This document shows, one piece after another, positions 33,598 through 42,242 of a stretch of 64,000 nt of DNA; positions within the stretch are counted from its first letter, which is position 1, and every line of letters starts with the position of its first letter. The notes under the pieces are model-generated. The model searched no databases, was not told where the DNA came from, and saw nothing but the letters and a program-made list of their open reading frames with translations. Made by a program: the position numbers and the translations under genes. This DNA comes from Rhodoplanes serenus (GTDB lineage Bacteria > Pseudomonadota > Alphaproteobacteria > Rhizobiales > Xanthobacteraceae): NCBI GenBank assembly GCA_945893145.1, contig CAMDDZ010000024.1, positions 1 through 64,000 of the forward strand. The letters run 5' to 3'.

Positions 33598-35156
33598 CCG
33601 AACAGGCTTCCCTGGCCGGGGCCGCTGCCAGAACCGCCACCAGGACTGCTTTTCGCCTTGCGCGGTTTGGCTGCTGTGGACGCGCTTGGCGCTTCGGGCT
33701 GAGGTGTACCGACGCCCCGCACGCTTTGCGCGGTGGCGCCGACGCAGCCATCGGAGAACTCGATGTCGAGATTCATGCCGGGCTGAACCCCGGCTGCCGA
33801 ACGCAGCGGATGCCCGCCGTCGTTGCGCACCAGCGCGAAGCCGCGTTCCAAGACGCTTTGATAAGAGAATGCCCGCAGCAATTGATATGAGCGTTCAAGC
33901 CGGGCGGTGCGCGACACGATCAGCGCGAGCGCGGCCCGCTTCGAACGGTCGCTCAACACCGTCACGCGTTCACGGGCGCGGGCTATGCGCGTGTCTTGGG
34001 TGGTCTTGTAGGTCTTGAGCGCGGTGCCGAGCCGCTGCGTGCAGGCCGTGAGGCGCTCGCGCCGGCGTTCGATCAGGTTGAGCAGCAGGCGCGGCGCCAG
34101 CCGCCCGGCGACGCGCGAAAACTGTGTGTGATGGATCTGCGCATTGGCGCGCAGCGCGCGCGGCAATCGCTCGGCGCAAGCATCGAGCCGCTGGCGCGGG
34201 ATGGCGAGCAGTTCCTCCGCGTTCGGCAACGCGCGGGCAGCAGCGCGCAATTCGGTGCGGCGGTGCTCCTGAGCGCGCTGCCAGCAGGCGAGCGCACGGC
34301 GCGCCTTGCTCATCAGCTCGGCGATCAGATCGGCGCGGACGGGCACTGCCATCTCGGCGGCAGCGGTCGGTGTCGGCGCGCGTCGGTCGGCGACAAAATC
34401 GATCAGCGTCACGTCGGTCTCGTGCCCGACCGCGGAGATCAGCGGGATCATGCTGTCGGACGCGGCGCGCACCACGATTTCTTCGTTGAACGACCAGAGA
34501 TCTTCGAGCGAGCCGCCGCCGCGTGCGACAATAAGAAGATCAGGCTTCGGAATGCGCCCGTTTTCCGGCAGAGCGTTAAAGCCCGCAATCGCAGCGGCGA
34601 CCTGCTCGGCCGAGCCGTCGCCCTGCACCTTGACGGGCCAGACGATCACGTGGCGCGGAAACCGGTCGGCGAGCCGATGCAGGATGTCGCGGATCACGGC
34701 GCCAGTGGGGGACGTGATGACGCCGATCGTCTCCGGCAGATAGGGCAGGAGCTGCTTGCGCGCCTCGTCGAACAGCCCTTCGGCCGCGAGCTTGCGCTTG
34801 CGCTCTTCCAACAGCGCCATCAGCGCACCGACGCCGGCGGGCTCCAGCGTCTCGACGATGATCTGGTAGCTCGAACGGTTGGGATAGGTGGTGAGCTTGC
34901 CGGTGACGATGACCTCGAGCCCTTCCTCGGGCTTGAGCCGCATCCGGCCGAACACGCCCTTCCAGATCACTGCGTCGATCTTGGCGCTCTCGTCCTTGAG
35001 CGCGAGATAGACGTGGCCGGAAGAATGCGGGCCCTTGTAGCCCGACACCTCGCCGCGCACGCGCACGTAGCCATAGGTGTCCTCGACCGTGCGTTTGAGC
35101 GCGGCGGAGAGTTCCGAGACGGTGAATTCGGCGACGTTGGGTGCCGACTCGTTCAT
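33594..35156 (-). CDS. xseA: Exodeoxyribonuclease VII large subunit
   Basis: Large subunit of ExoVII, which degrades single-stranded DNA from both ends in repair and recombination. The 520-residue protein has an N-terminal OB domain ([45 protein letters not shown] in outline). The catalytic core includes [36 protein letters not shown] and [29 protein letters not shown] long coiled coil and a C-terminal strand segment follow. The tail is Gly/Ser-rich. No xseB is seen nearby. It lies in the conserved DUF2093-xseA-purD neighbourhood, here interrupted by several extra genes. Confidence 0.95.
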   Translation of the reverse strand: MNESAPNVAEFTVSELSAALKRTVEDTYGYVRVRGEVSGYKGPHSSGHVYLALKDESAKIDAVIWKGVFGRMRLKPEEGLEVIVTGKLTTYPNRSSYQIIVETLEPAGVGALMALLEERKRKLAAEGLFDEARKQLLPYLPETIGVITSPTGAVIRDILHRLADRFPRHVIVWPVKVQGDGSAEQVAAAIAGFNALPENGRIPKPDLLIVARGGGSLEDLWSFNEEIVVRAASDSMIPLISAVGHETDVTLIDFVADRRAPTPTAAAEMAVPVRADLIAELMSKARRALACWQRAQEHRRTELRAAARALPNAEELLAIPRQRLDACAERLPRALRANAQIHHTQFSRVAGRLAPRLLLNLIERRRERLTACTQRLGTALKTYKTTQDTRIARARERVTVLSDRSKRAALALIVSRTARLERSYQLLRAFSYQSVLERGFALVRNDGGHPLRSAAGVQPGMNLDIEFSDGCVGATAQSVRGVGTPQPEAPSASTAAKPRKAKSSPGGGSGSGPGQGSLFG

Positions 35157-35222
35157 AGCGGCAGACTAGCACTGTTGCGGCCGAAATTTAGGTGCGTGCC
35201 GCCTGTGGCCGGCCGCCGCTTG

Positions 35223-35801
35223 CTAGCGCAAATTCTGGCCGAATTTGATGATTTTTTCTTCCGACGAAAAGGAAGCTTCCCAGCTGCCACTCTTCAGAAT
35301 GACCGAGCTTTTATCGGGCGAAAAGCGGACATCGTAGCCTTTGTCCGCTGCCCTCTGGAGCACCGCGATGGCCTCCTTCGACAGTCCCTTTGAAATGTCC
35401 GATGCCGGTTGCGCCGGCGCAGCGCTTTGCGGGGCGCGTGCCGGATCAGTGGGCGCAATGAACGACGGTCTTTGGCCCTGCGCGATGAATGGACGCTGCA
35501 GGTCGATCTCCGTTCGGCCCTCAACAACGGCCAGTTGCAAAAGAAGCGATTGCCGCGCGTAGTCAGCGGTATCGACCATGGCACGGAGCATTTGTCCGGC
35601 CGCCACTTGCAGCAGTCCCAGCGCGGCGAGCCCAACGCCGAGGCCCACAATCAAAACATTGAACGGCGCGCTGGCTGCTAGTCCGCCAAGGGCAATGAGC
35701 GCCCCGATCGTCACAATCACCCATCCAAAGAGCGCAAACAGGCCTGCGATGCCTTGCGCTGTGCCGTACGTGCCATGGACATCTATTCCGAGAACTTTCA
35801 T
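35223..35801 (-). CDS. Hypothetical membrane protein with two TM helices and a soluble C-terminal domain
   Basis: A 192-residue protein without recognised family. Residues 15-42 (IAGLFALFGWVIVTIGALIALGG) and 46-70 (FNVLIVGLGVGLAALGLLQVAAG) are hydrophobic helices. A polar Pro/Ala linker follows, then a small C-terminal domain ending in GYDVRFSPDKSSVILKSGSWEASFSSEEKIIKFG (outline), which looks like a beta-rich SHOCT-like or single-layer fold. The ATG at 35801 follows a G-rich stretch; a longer frame from 35846 is unlikely. The base composition is slightly less GC-rich than its neighbours, so a transferred origin is possible. Confidence 0.65.
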   Translation of the reverse strand: MKVLGIDVHGTYGTAQGIAGLFALFGWVIVTIGALIALGGLAASAPFNVLIVGLGVGLAALGLLQVAAGQMLRAMVDTADYARQSLLLQLAVVEGRTEIDLQRPFIAQGQRPSFIAPTDPARAPQSAAPAQPASDISKGLSKEAIAVLQRAADKGYDVRFSPDKSSVILKSGSWEASFSSEEKIIKFGQNLR

Positions 35802-35900
35802 CGCCCCTAAATCCCCCGAGTGAATGTGCTTGCAAGCTAGGGGCACGATCGGACCCGAGCAAGCATGGGTCCGCGCCGCGTCGCGTTGTGGCCGAAATTT

Positions 35901-37097
35901 TTATCGCGCGGTCGGCCGCACCCGATACATCGCCGCCGCGGCCACCGCGATGGCGGCGGCGATCACCAGCAGCAGGCCGGCAAGTCCGGACGCCGCCGCC
36001 ACCAGGCCGGCGCCGAACGGCAGCACGAATTGTCCGGCGCGGTTGCCCATGATGCGAAGCGAATTGGCGGTGCCGCGCGCGCCGGCCGTCGTCATATCGA
36101 CCACGATGGTGATGCTCAGCGTGGTGGCGAGCCCGAACGAGCAGCCCATCACGACCATGATCGCGACCATCGGCCAGAACGTCAGCGGCGCCGCCATCGC
36201 GGCGAACGCACACGCACAGGCAAACGTGCTTGCGATCATCAGCGGCCAGCGGCCGGTCAGCTCCACCATGCGCACGTAGAACAGCCGCGCCACCATCGAG
36301 GCGGCCGCGCGCACCGTCAGCAGCCAGCCGATGTCTTTGACGTCGATGTGGCGCTCGGTGCCGAGCAGCGGCACGTAGATCAGAATGATGTCTGAGGCCG
36401 ACACCATGATGACGCCGGCGATCACCACGGCGGCAAGTCCCGGCACTCGCACCAGCGCGGAAATCGGCACCACCGGTTCGCCGATGGCCTCGTGCGGTAC
36501 GGCGCGGGCCGGACGCATGGTCAGGATCACGGCCAGCGACAGGCCTGCGATCACAAGGCCTATGACGAATAGTGTGTGCGTCGGCGGCACCGTGGCCGCG
36601 CCGCCCGCCCAGCCGACGATGTATGGCCCAAGCCCTTGGCCGATGGCGCCCGCCACCATGTAATTGCCGAATGCCGACTCGATGTGGCGCGGGCCCCCGG
36701 CGCGCACGCAGAGCATCTGCTGGCTCGCCATCAGGCAGATATGTCCGATCCCCATCACGGCGGTCGAGGCAATCAGGCCCGCGGTCGATTGCCAGAACGC
36801 GAAGCCGAAGCAGGCGACCAGGAACAGCGCTCCGCCGAACCACGACGTGTGCGCGTCGTGGCCGCGATCGATGAAGCGGCCGACCGAAACCGCGATCAGG
36901 ATCGGGAACAGCGCGAAGGTTGCGGCAATCACGCCAAGCCAGACTAGCGACAGGTTCAGCTCCACCGCCCGGTAAGACGTGGTGATGCGGAGGATCGCCG
37001 TGACCACCTGCACGAGCAGCGTGCTCAGCAACAGCGGAAGGAGCAGCCGGAGATCGATCTCGCTGGTGCGGGCGCGTTCGGCGAGCTTCTGGAACAT
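35901..37097 (-). CDS. MFS transporter
   Basis: A 398-residue major facilitator of 12 predicted helices. LLPLLLSTLLVQVVTAILRITTSYRAVELNLS (outline) is helix 1. The conserved motif A-like loop after helix 2 is SVGRFIDRGHDAHTSWFG. No drug- or substrate-specific motif is visible. I chose the ATG at 37097; a frame from 37148 adds 17 residues that lack transporter character. No ribosome binding site is obvious for either start. Neighbours give no clear hint of its substrate. Confidence 0.82.
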   Translation of the reverse strand: MFQKLAERARTSEIDLRLLLPLLLSTLLVQVVTAILRITTSYRAVELNLSLVWLGVIAATFALFPILIAVSVGRFIDRGHDAHTSWFGGALFLVACFGFAFWQSTAGLIASTAVMGIGHICLMASQQMLCVRAGGPRHIESAFGNYMVAGAIGQGLGPYIVGWAGGAATVPPTHTLFVIGLVIAGLSLAVILTMRPARAVPHEAIGEPVVPISALVRVPGLAAVVIAGVIMVSASDIILIYVPLLGTERHIDVKDIGWLLTVRAAASMVARLFYVRMVELTGRWPLMIASTFACACAFAAMAAPLTFWPMVAIMVVMGCSFGLATTLSITIVVDMTTAGARGTANSLRIMGNRAGQFVLPFGAGLVAAASGLAGLLLVIAAAIAVAAAAMYRVRPTAR

Positions 37098-37197
37098 CGC
37101 AAGAAGCTTAGCGCAGGCGCGGCTGTCCCCGACAGGCCGCCACAGCATGGCACCTGGTCACGCCTGCTGCCTGGAATTTGGGCGGGGCGCCGGTGTG

Positions 37198-37551
37198 CTA
37201 GTCGGTGAGGTTGAGCGCCGGGCCGCCGCGGGTGCGGCACTGCTTCTGACAGGACAGATCGCAGGCCTGCAGGTGCGGCCGGCAGGCGTCGGCCTCGTGG
37301 GAACTAACGCACGCCGCCATACGCTGGCCGCACAGGGTCGTGCATTCGCGCCAGCAGGAGTCGGCGGCCCAGACCGCGGCCGCGCGCTTCGACATCGGGA
37401 ACGGACTGACGTGGACGACGTCGCCCTGGGCGTGCGGGAACGCAATGAGCGGCCGGTTGGCATAGGAATAGTCATTGGCCGCAGCGGGCAAAACGAAGCC
37501 CGCGAGAAGCAGCACCAGGGCGGCCAGAACCTTCACGGCCAAGAGCTTCAT
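37198..37551 (-). CDS. Small periplasmic cysteine-rich protein of unknown function
   Basis: A 117-residue exported protein. Residues 1-26 form a signal peptide ending PAAA. The mature part of about 90 residues holds eight cysteines, all in the last 60 residues, in the order DSCWRECTTLCGQ, MAACVSS, DACRPHLQACD, LSCQKQCR. All are likely paired in the periplasm. The start at 37551 follows GAG at short distance. It is divergent from purD. I do not recognise a family. Confidence 0.7.
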   Translation of the reverse strand: MKLLAVKVLAALVLLLAGFVLPAAANDYSYANRPLIAFPHAQGDVVHVSPFPMSKRAAAVWAADSCWRECTTLCGQRMAACVSSHEADACRPHLQACDLSCQKQCRTRGGPALNLTD

Positions 37552-37683
37552 CGGGTACTCACAACGCACACAACGGCAACAGGGCTTAAGCAAACCACGT
37601 CGGGGCGGCTTCGTCGAGCCTTGTGGACGCTGCGTCGGCTGCCGTTCCGCCGGTGCGGACGGCCGTGCTAGTGCTTCGGCCGC

Positions 37684-38964
37684 ATGAACATCCTGCTCCT
37701 CGGCTCAGGCGGGCGCGAACACGCGCTGGCCTGGAAGATGGCGGCGAGCCCGCTGGTGGACCGCCTCTATTGCGCGCCCGGCAATGCCGGCATCGGCAAG
37801 GAGGCCGAGCTGGTCGGCCTCGACATCACCGATCATGCGGCGGTGATCGGGTTCTGCAAGTCGAGCAAGATCGACTTCGTAGTGGTTGGCCCGGAAGCCC
37901 CGCTCTGCGCCGGCATCGTGGATGATTTGGAGAGCGCCGGTTTCAAGACCTTCGGGCCCAGCAAGGCTGCGGCGCAGCTTGAGGGCTCCAAGGGCTTCAC
38001 CAAGGACCTGTGCCGGGCCAACGGCATCCCCACCGCCGCCTATGAGCGCTTCTCCGAAGCCGAGCCCGCGAAGGCCTATGTGCGCAGGCTCGGCGCACCG
38101 ATCGTGATCAAGGCCGACGGGCTCGCGGCCGGCAAGGGCGTGGTGGTGGCGCAGACCTTGGCCGAGGCAGAAGCCGCCATCGACATGATGTTCGGCGGCG
38201 GCCTTGGAGATGCCGGCGCCGAGGTCGTGATCGAGGAATTTATGGTGGGCGAAGAGGCTTCCTTCTTCGCGCTCTGTGACGGCGAGACCGCGATCGCGCT
38301 CGCCTCGGCGCAGGACCACAAGCGCGTCGGCGACGGCGACACCGGGCCGAACACCGGCGGCATGGGCGCCTATTCACCCGCGCCCGTCATGACGCCCGAG
38401 ATGACCGCGCGCACCATGGATGAGATCGTGCGCCCAACGCTCCGCGCCATGAAACAGATGGGCACGCCGTTCAAGGGCGTGCTGTTCGCCGGGCTGATGA
38501 TGACGAAGGACGGTCCGAAGCTGATCGAGTTCAACGCCCGCTTCGGCGATCCCGAAACCCAGGCGCTGATGCTGCGGTTGATGTCGGACCTGGTACCGGC
38601 GTTGATCGCGTCGCGCGATGGGCAACTCAAGAACTTCGATCTGCGCTGGTATCCGGACGCAGCCCTCACGGTGGTGATGGCAACCAACGGCTATCCGGGC
38701 AGCTACGGCAAGGGCTCGATGATCGAGGGCCTGGATGCCGCGGCCGAGGTCGAAGGCGTGGAGATTTTTCACGCCGGCACCAAGTCCGATGGTGGCAGGA
38801 TCGTCGCCAACGGGGGCCGCGTGCTCAATGTCTCGGCGCTCGGCAAGACCGTGGCCGAGGCGCAGGCGCGTGCCTATCGCGCGATCGACCGCATCAATTG
38901 GCCGGGCGGCTTCTGCCGCCGTGACATTGGCTGGCAGGCGGTGCAGCGAGAGATTGGCGGTTAG
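37684..38964 (+). CDS. purD: Phosphoribosylamine--glycine ligase (GAR synthetase)
   Basis: ATP-grasp enzyme of the second step of purine synthesis, joining glycine to phosphoribosylamine. The 426-residue protein opens with [18 protein letters not shown] and has [20 protein letters not shown]-grasp elements [21 protein letters not shown] (outline) and [17 protein letters not shown], the signature [14 protein letters not shown] and the C-terminal [19 protein letters not shown]. All domains are intact. The following hydrolase gene starts 3 bases after the stop. Confidence 0.97.
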   Translation: MNILLLGSGGREHALAWKMAASPLVDRLYCAPGNAGIGKEAELVGLDITDHAAVIGFCKSSKIDFVVVGPEAPLCAGIVDDLESAGFKTFGPSKAAAQLEGSKGFTKDLCRANGIPTAAYERFSEAEPAKAYVRRLGAPIVIKADGLAAGKGVVVAQTLAEAEAAIDMMFGGGLGDAGAEVVIEEFMVGEEASFFALCDGETAIALASAQDHKRVGDGDTGPNTGGMGAYSPAPVMTPEMTARTMDEIVRPTLRAMKQMGTPFKGVLFAGLMMTKDGPKLIEFNARFGDPETQALMLRLMSDLVPALIASRDGQLKNFDLRWYPDAALTVVMATNGYPGSYGKGSMIEGLDAAAEVEGVEIFHAGTKSDGGRIVANGGRVLNVSALGKTVAEAQARAYRAIDRINWPGGFCRRDIGWQAVQREIGG

Positions 38965-38967
38965 CGC

Positions 38968-39873
38968 ATGCCCGATCTCGCCGACCTGTTCCCCGGCTTT
39001 GCCTCGCACTGGATCGACACATCGGCGGGCAAGATTTTCGCGCGCGCCGGTGGCGCGGGCCCACCGCTGCTTTTGCTGCATGGCTACGCTCAGACCAACG
39101 TGATGTGGCACGCGGTGGCGCCGGCGCTCAGCCAGCATTTCAGCTTGGTGATCGCGGATCTGCCGGGCTACGGCTGGTCGGCGGTGCCGCGCGCAGCGGC
39201 CGACCATGCGCCATACGACAAGCGCAGCATGGCGAAGGCGATGGTCGAGGTGATGGAGCAGCTTGGCTTCGCGCGTTTCCGGCTTGCCGGGCACGACCGT
39301 GGTGGCCGCGTCGCCTATCGGCTTGCGCTCGATCATCCGGGCCGGCTGGAAAAGCTCGCCACTCTCGACATTGTCCCGACGCACGCGATGTGGCACGGCA
39401 TCGACGCGCGCCTCGCCTTCCGCATCTGGCACTGGACGTTCCTGGCGCTGCCTGCGCCGTTCCCGGAGGACATGATCGGCCGCGATCCGGTCGCTTACTG
39501 GAACGCCAAGACCGCGCCCGGCACCAAAGCGAAGTCGCTCGACTGTTTCGATCCGCGTGCGCTCGCGCACTACCGCGCGTTCTTTCTGGACCCGGGCCGT
39601 ATCCACGCCACCTGCGAGGATTATCGCGCCGGCCGCACCACCGATCTGGCGCACGATGACGCCTCGCGCGCGGCCGGGCAGAAAATCGCCTGTCCGCTGC
39701 TTGCGCTCTGGGGCGCGTCCGGCATCCCAAGCGAGGCGGAGGCCGATCCGCTCGCCACCTGGCACGAATGGGCGACCGACGTGCGGGGCTTTGCGATCGA
39801 CTGCGGTCACTATCTGCCGGAGGAAAATCCGGCCGCGACCGGCAAGGCGCTGCTTGATTTCTTTCGCGGCTGA
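38968..39873 (+). CDS. Alpha/beta hydrolase closely resembling fluoroacetate dehalogenase
   Basis: A 301-residue hydrolase with the full active site known from fluoroacetate dehalogenase of Rhodopseudomonas palustris (RPA1163, residues recalled from the literature). The nucleophile is Asp110 in GHDRGGR. Arg111 and Arg114 are the carboxylate clamp, Asp134 in TLDIVPT and His281 in CGHYLPEENP complete the triad, and His155-Trp156 in IWHWTF with Tyr219 in CEDYRAG form the halide pocket. The GASGI segment is also kept. It most likely cleaves haloacetates by an Asp-ester mechanism. It begins 3 bases after purD, with which it may share a transcript. Confidence 0.85.
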   Translation: MPDLADLFPGFASHWIDTSAGKIFARAGGAGPPLLLLHGYAQTNVMWHAVAPALSQHFSLVIADLPGYGWSAVPRAAADHAPYDKRSMAKAMVEVMEQLGFARFRLAGHDRGGRVAYRLALDHPGRLEKLATLDIVPTHAMWHGIDARLAFRIWHWTFLALPAPFPEDMIGRDPVAYWNAKTAPGTKAKSLDCFDPRALAHYRAFFLDPGRIHATCEDYRAGRTTDLAHDDASRAAGQKIACPLLALWGASGIPSEAEADPLATWHEWATDVRGFAIDCGHYLPEENPAATGKALLDFFRG

Positions 39874-39923
39874 TGCCGCAAATAGAGCGCTCCTGAGTGG
39901 GGACGCTCTGACAAGGAGTTTTC

Positions 39924-40586
39924 ATGGCCTCTGTGCTGCGGCTCTACGAAGACACCATCAGCGGCGGCGTGGCGGCGGTCCACCTGCCGCCGCTGCCGCG
40001 CATGATCTTTGTGGTGCATGGCGCGCTCACCATCGATGGCCGCACGCTCGGCGACGGCGAGGCCTTCGGCGGTGAGGGCGCGGTCACGCTCAAGCCCGGC
40101 AAGGACGGTGTGACGTGCTGGCGCTGGGATTTTTTCACCGATGGCACGCGCGGCAGCGCGATCTGTGGTCCCGGCATCCGCTCGCAGGAAAAGCTGTCGG
40201 CCGTGCTTGAGACGATCCCCAAGGGCGAGTTGCTGATCCGCGGCGACAGCGTGGGATTTCCGCCCGGTGGCTGCGCGTTCCTGCACAAGCACTGGGGCCC
40301 GGGCATTCGCTGCGTGCTGGACGGTGGCATCCGCATCGACACGCAGGGCCATTCGACCTCCTATGGTCCCGGCAGCCCCTGGTACGAAACCGGCGCGGAT
40401 CCGGTGTTCGCACAGGCCGCCGCCGACCGGCCGACGCGCTTCATCCGGGTGATGATTCTGCCGCGCGACCTGCTGGGCAAAAGCTCCTTCCAGTTCGTCA
40501 ACGAGGAAGACAAGGCCAAGCCGCGGGTCCAGCAGTACAAGATTTTCGTCGATCAGCCGATCACACCGCCCGCGCCGAATTCCTGA
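39924..40586 (+). CDS. Cupin-like protein of unknown function
   Basis: A 220-residue protein with a double-cupin look. LPRMIFVVHGALTIDGRTLGDGEAF at the N-terminus and FPPGGCAFLHKHWGPGIRCVLDGGIRID (outline) at the centre are beta-barrel segments; the second has the His pair typical of the metal site. SYGPGSPWYETGADPVFA in the C-terminal half resembles the substrate lid of cupin lyases or isomerases. AAGGAG precedes the ATG. It follows the dehalogenase-like gene by 50 bases and is probably in its unit. The substrate is unknown. Confidence 0.7.
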   Translation: MASVLRLYEDTISGGVAAVHLPPLPRMIFVVHGALTIDGRTLGDGEAFGGEGAVTLKPGKDGVTCWRWDFFTDGTRGSAICGPGIRSQEKLSAVLETIPKGELLIRGDSVGFPPGGCAFLHKHWGPGIRCVLDGGIRIDTQGHSTSYGPGSPWYETGADPVFAQAAADRPTRFIRVMILPRDLLGKSSFQFVNEEDKAKPRVQQYKIFVDQPITPPAPNS

Positions 40587-40655
40587 TTTGCTGGCTTTGC
40601 TCGATGCCCGGGCGCTAGACTGCCGGCGGGCGATATCACGAGGCTGGAGGGAACC

Positions 40656-40889
40656 ATGGCTCGCAGAAAAACGAAGAAGAAGCCTGCCGCAAAACGCGCG
40701 AAGAAAACCGTAAAGCGATCCGTCAAGGCGAAGTCGAAGCCACGCAAGGCGCCGAAGCGGAAACCGCGCGCCAAGCCGGCCCCGAAGGAAGGCGTGATCT
40801 CCAGGACACTTCACGCCATAGCCGATAGCGCCAAGGATGCCATCATCCTGCGCAACAAGATGAGTGAGCGTGGCAAGTTCGAAGACTAG
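40656..40889 (+). CDS. Lysine-rich histone H1-like small protein
   Basis: A 77-residue protein. The first 46 residues are almost only Lys, Arg, Ala and Pro (MARRKTKKKPAAKRAKK, KPRKAPKRKPRAK), like bacterial histone H1/HupB tails. The rest, VISRTLHAIADSAKDAIILRNKMSERG, forms a short amphipathic helix. GGAGGGAACC stands before the start. The basic half suggests DNA or RNA binding, but low complexity prevents a family assignment. The stop TAG shares the palindrome CTAG with the stop of the opposite gene. Confidence 0.65.
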   Translation: MARRKTKKKPAAKRAKKTVKRSVKAKSKPRKAPKRKPRAKPAPKEGVISRTLHAIADSAKDAIILRNKMSERGKFED

Positions 40890-41791
40890 CGCGCGGCACT
40901 TATGACGGCGTTCCAGTCCGGCGAGGGGCGCGCCTCGAATGGCACGTTCCACGCCGCGCAATTGCCGGCATCGATCACCTGAACCGGCAGAATGATCTCG
41001 GCCGGGACCGTTTCGCCGCGCAGGTGGCGTGCGGCGGCCTCGGTCGCGATCTCGCTCATCTTCATGGCATCGAAGTTTGCGGTAGCGAGCATCCGGCCCG
41101 CCGCGATGGCCGCAACGGCCTCCGGAATCGCGTTGACGCCGACCACAAGCGGTGGCGATCCGCGCGCGGGCCTCGTCGCCAACGCGTCGAGCACGCCGAG
41201 CGCCATGGCGTCGTTGGCGCACAACACCGCATCGACGCCCGGCCACTGCGCGAACACGGCGCGGAACGCCTCGCGCGCGGTGTTGCGCTGATACTCGCCC
41301 TTGATCGAGCAGCGCACCTTGACGTCGGGATGTTCGGTGAGCGCGTCACGAAAACCCCTGAGCCGCTCGTGGCTGGTGGCGGAGGCCGCCGTGCCCTCGA
41401 CGATGATGATGGTGCCGCCGTCGCCTAGCCTGTCGAACAGATAGCGCGCGATGTCGGCCGCGAGCGCGCGGTCGTCGGAGCCGACAAAGGTGACGCGGCG
41501 TCCGGCGGTGGTGCGGACGATGATGTTGAACAGTGGGATCCGTGCGGCTTCGAAACCGAGGATCGCGTCGTTCACCGCATACTCGTCGGCCGGCACGAAC
41601 ACCACAGCATCGGGCCGCTCCGCGATGGCGCGTGCGATCAGCGCGATCTGCTCCGGCGCGCTGTCGGGTGTTTCAGGCACATAATGTGTGGTGGTAGCGC
41701 CAAACCGCACCGCAGTGCGGTCGGCGCCCAGCCGCGCGGCGGCGTAGGCCGGATTGGTGCGGTTCTTGGTGAAAACGGCGATGCGGGGCAT
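40886..41791 (-). CDS. Sugar-binding-protein-like (LacI/RbsB fold) protein without signal peptide
   Basis: A 301-residue protein of the periplasmic-binding-protein-like fold (Peripla_BP_4). Landmarks are PRIAVFTKNRTNPAYAAARLGADR in outline, RPDAVVFVPADEYAVND, IIIVEGTAASATSHERLRGFRDAL, GEYQRNTAREAF and VDAVLCANDAMALGVLDAL. Neither an N-terminal HTH, as in LacI regulators, nor a signal peptide is present. No ABC ATPase or permease gene is adjacent. It could be a cytoplasmic sugar-sensing protein, or its signal peptide may have been lost. I chose the ATG at 41791; 41806 is also possible. Confidence 0.75.
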   Translation of the reverse strand: MPRIAVFTKNRTNPAYAAARLGADRTAVRFGATTTHYVPETPDSAPEQIALIARAIAERPDAVVFVPADEYAVNDAILGFEAARIPLFNIIVRTTAGRRVTFVGSDDRALAADIARYLFDRLGDGGTIIIVEGTAASATSHERLRGFRDALTEHPDVKVRCSIKGEYQRNTAREAFRAVFAQWPGVDAVLCANDAMALGVLDALATRPARGSPPLVVGVNAIPEAVAAIAAGRMLATANFDAMKMSEIATEAAARHLRGETVPAEIILPVQVIDAGNCAAWNVPFEARPSPDWNAVISAAR

Positions 41792-41904
41792 GACATTCGG
41801 CTTCAAGCTTCAGCCCTCTTAGTCACTACATCGCGCCTTGTCGCCGGGGTTGAACCATTCGCGGCCCATCCTCGTTGTTATGGGGCAAACCGGAGGAGCG
41901 ACCC

Positions 41905-42237
41905 ATGAAGCGCAACTCGAATGTCCGTCGATTGAAGCCGCGCGCTGGCCTGACAGGCCGTGATGGCGCCGTCGATTTTGCGGTACGGACCGCAGCAGTG
42001 AATGAGATGGCGGTCGCGGCCGCCGAGGATCATGTCTATCGCGTGATCGAACTGGTCGGGACCTCTGAGGAGAGCATCGAGGATGCTATTTCCTCCGCTG
42101 TCGGCCGCGCCGACAAGACGCTGCGCAATCTGCGCTGGTTCGAGGTCGTGCGCACCAGCGGCCACATCACCAACGGCGCGGTGGCGCACTATCAGGTGAC
42201 GCTGAAGGTCGGCTTCACCATGGAAGGCGGACACTAG
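41905..42237 (+). CDS. Dodecin-family protein with N-terminal extension
   Basis: The last 70 residues are a typical dodecin, a flavin-binding dodecamer subunit: [37 protein letters not shown] (with the flavin-stacking Trp), and [12 protein letters not shown]. In contrast to the usual ~70 aa, the frame begins 34 residues earlier with a basic stretch, [15 protein letters not shown]. The upstream ATG at 41905 has a strong, well-spaced GGAGGAG, whereas the internal ATG at 42007 has none, so the extension is likely translated. Neighbours do not indicate a pathway. Confidence 0.82.
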   Translation: MKRNSNVRRLKPRAGLTGRDGAVDFAVRTAAVNEMAVAAAEDHVYRVIELVGTSEESIEDAISSAVGRADKTLRNLRWFEVVRTSGHITNGAVAHYQVTLKVGFTMEGGH

Positions 42238-42242
42238 CGCCG

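Noticed and set aside
38374-41246. Two long minus-strand open frames opposite purD, the dehalogenase-like gene and the cupin
   Set aside because: Antisense shadows in GC-rich DNA; the plus-strand genes have full domain sets.
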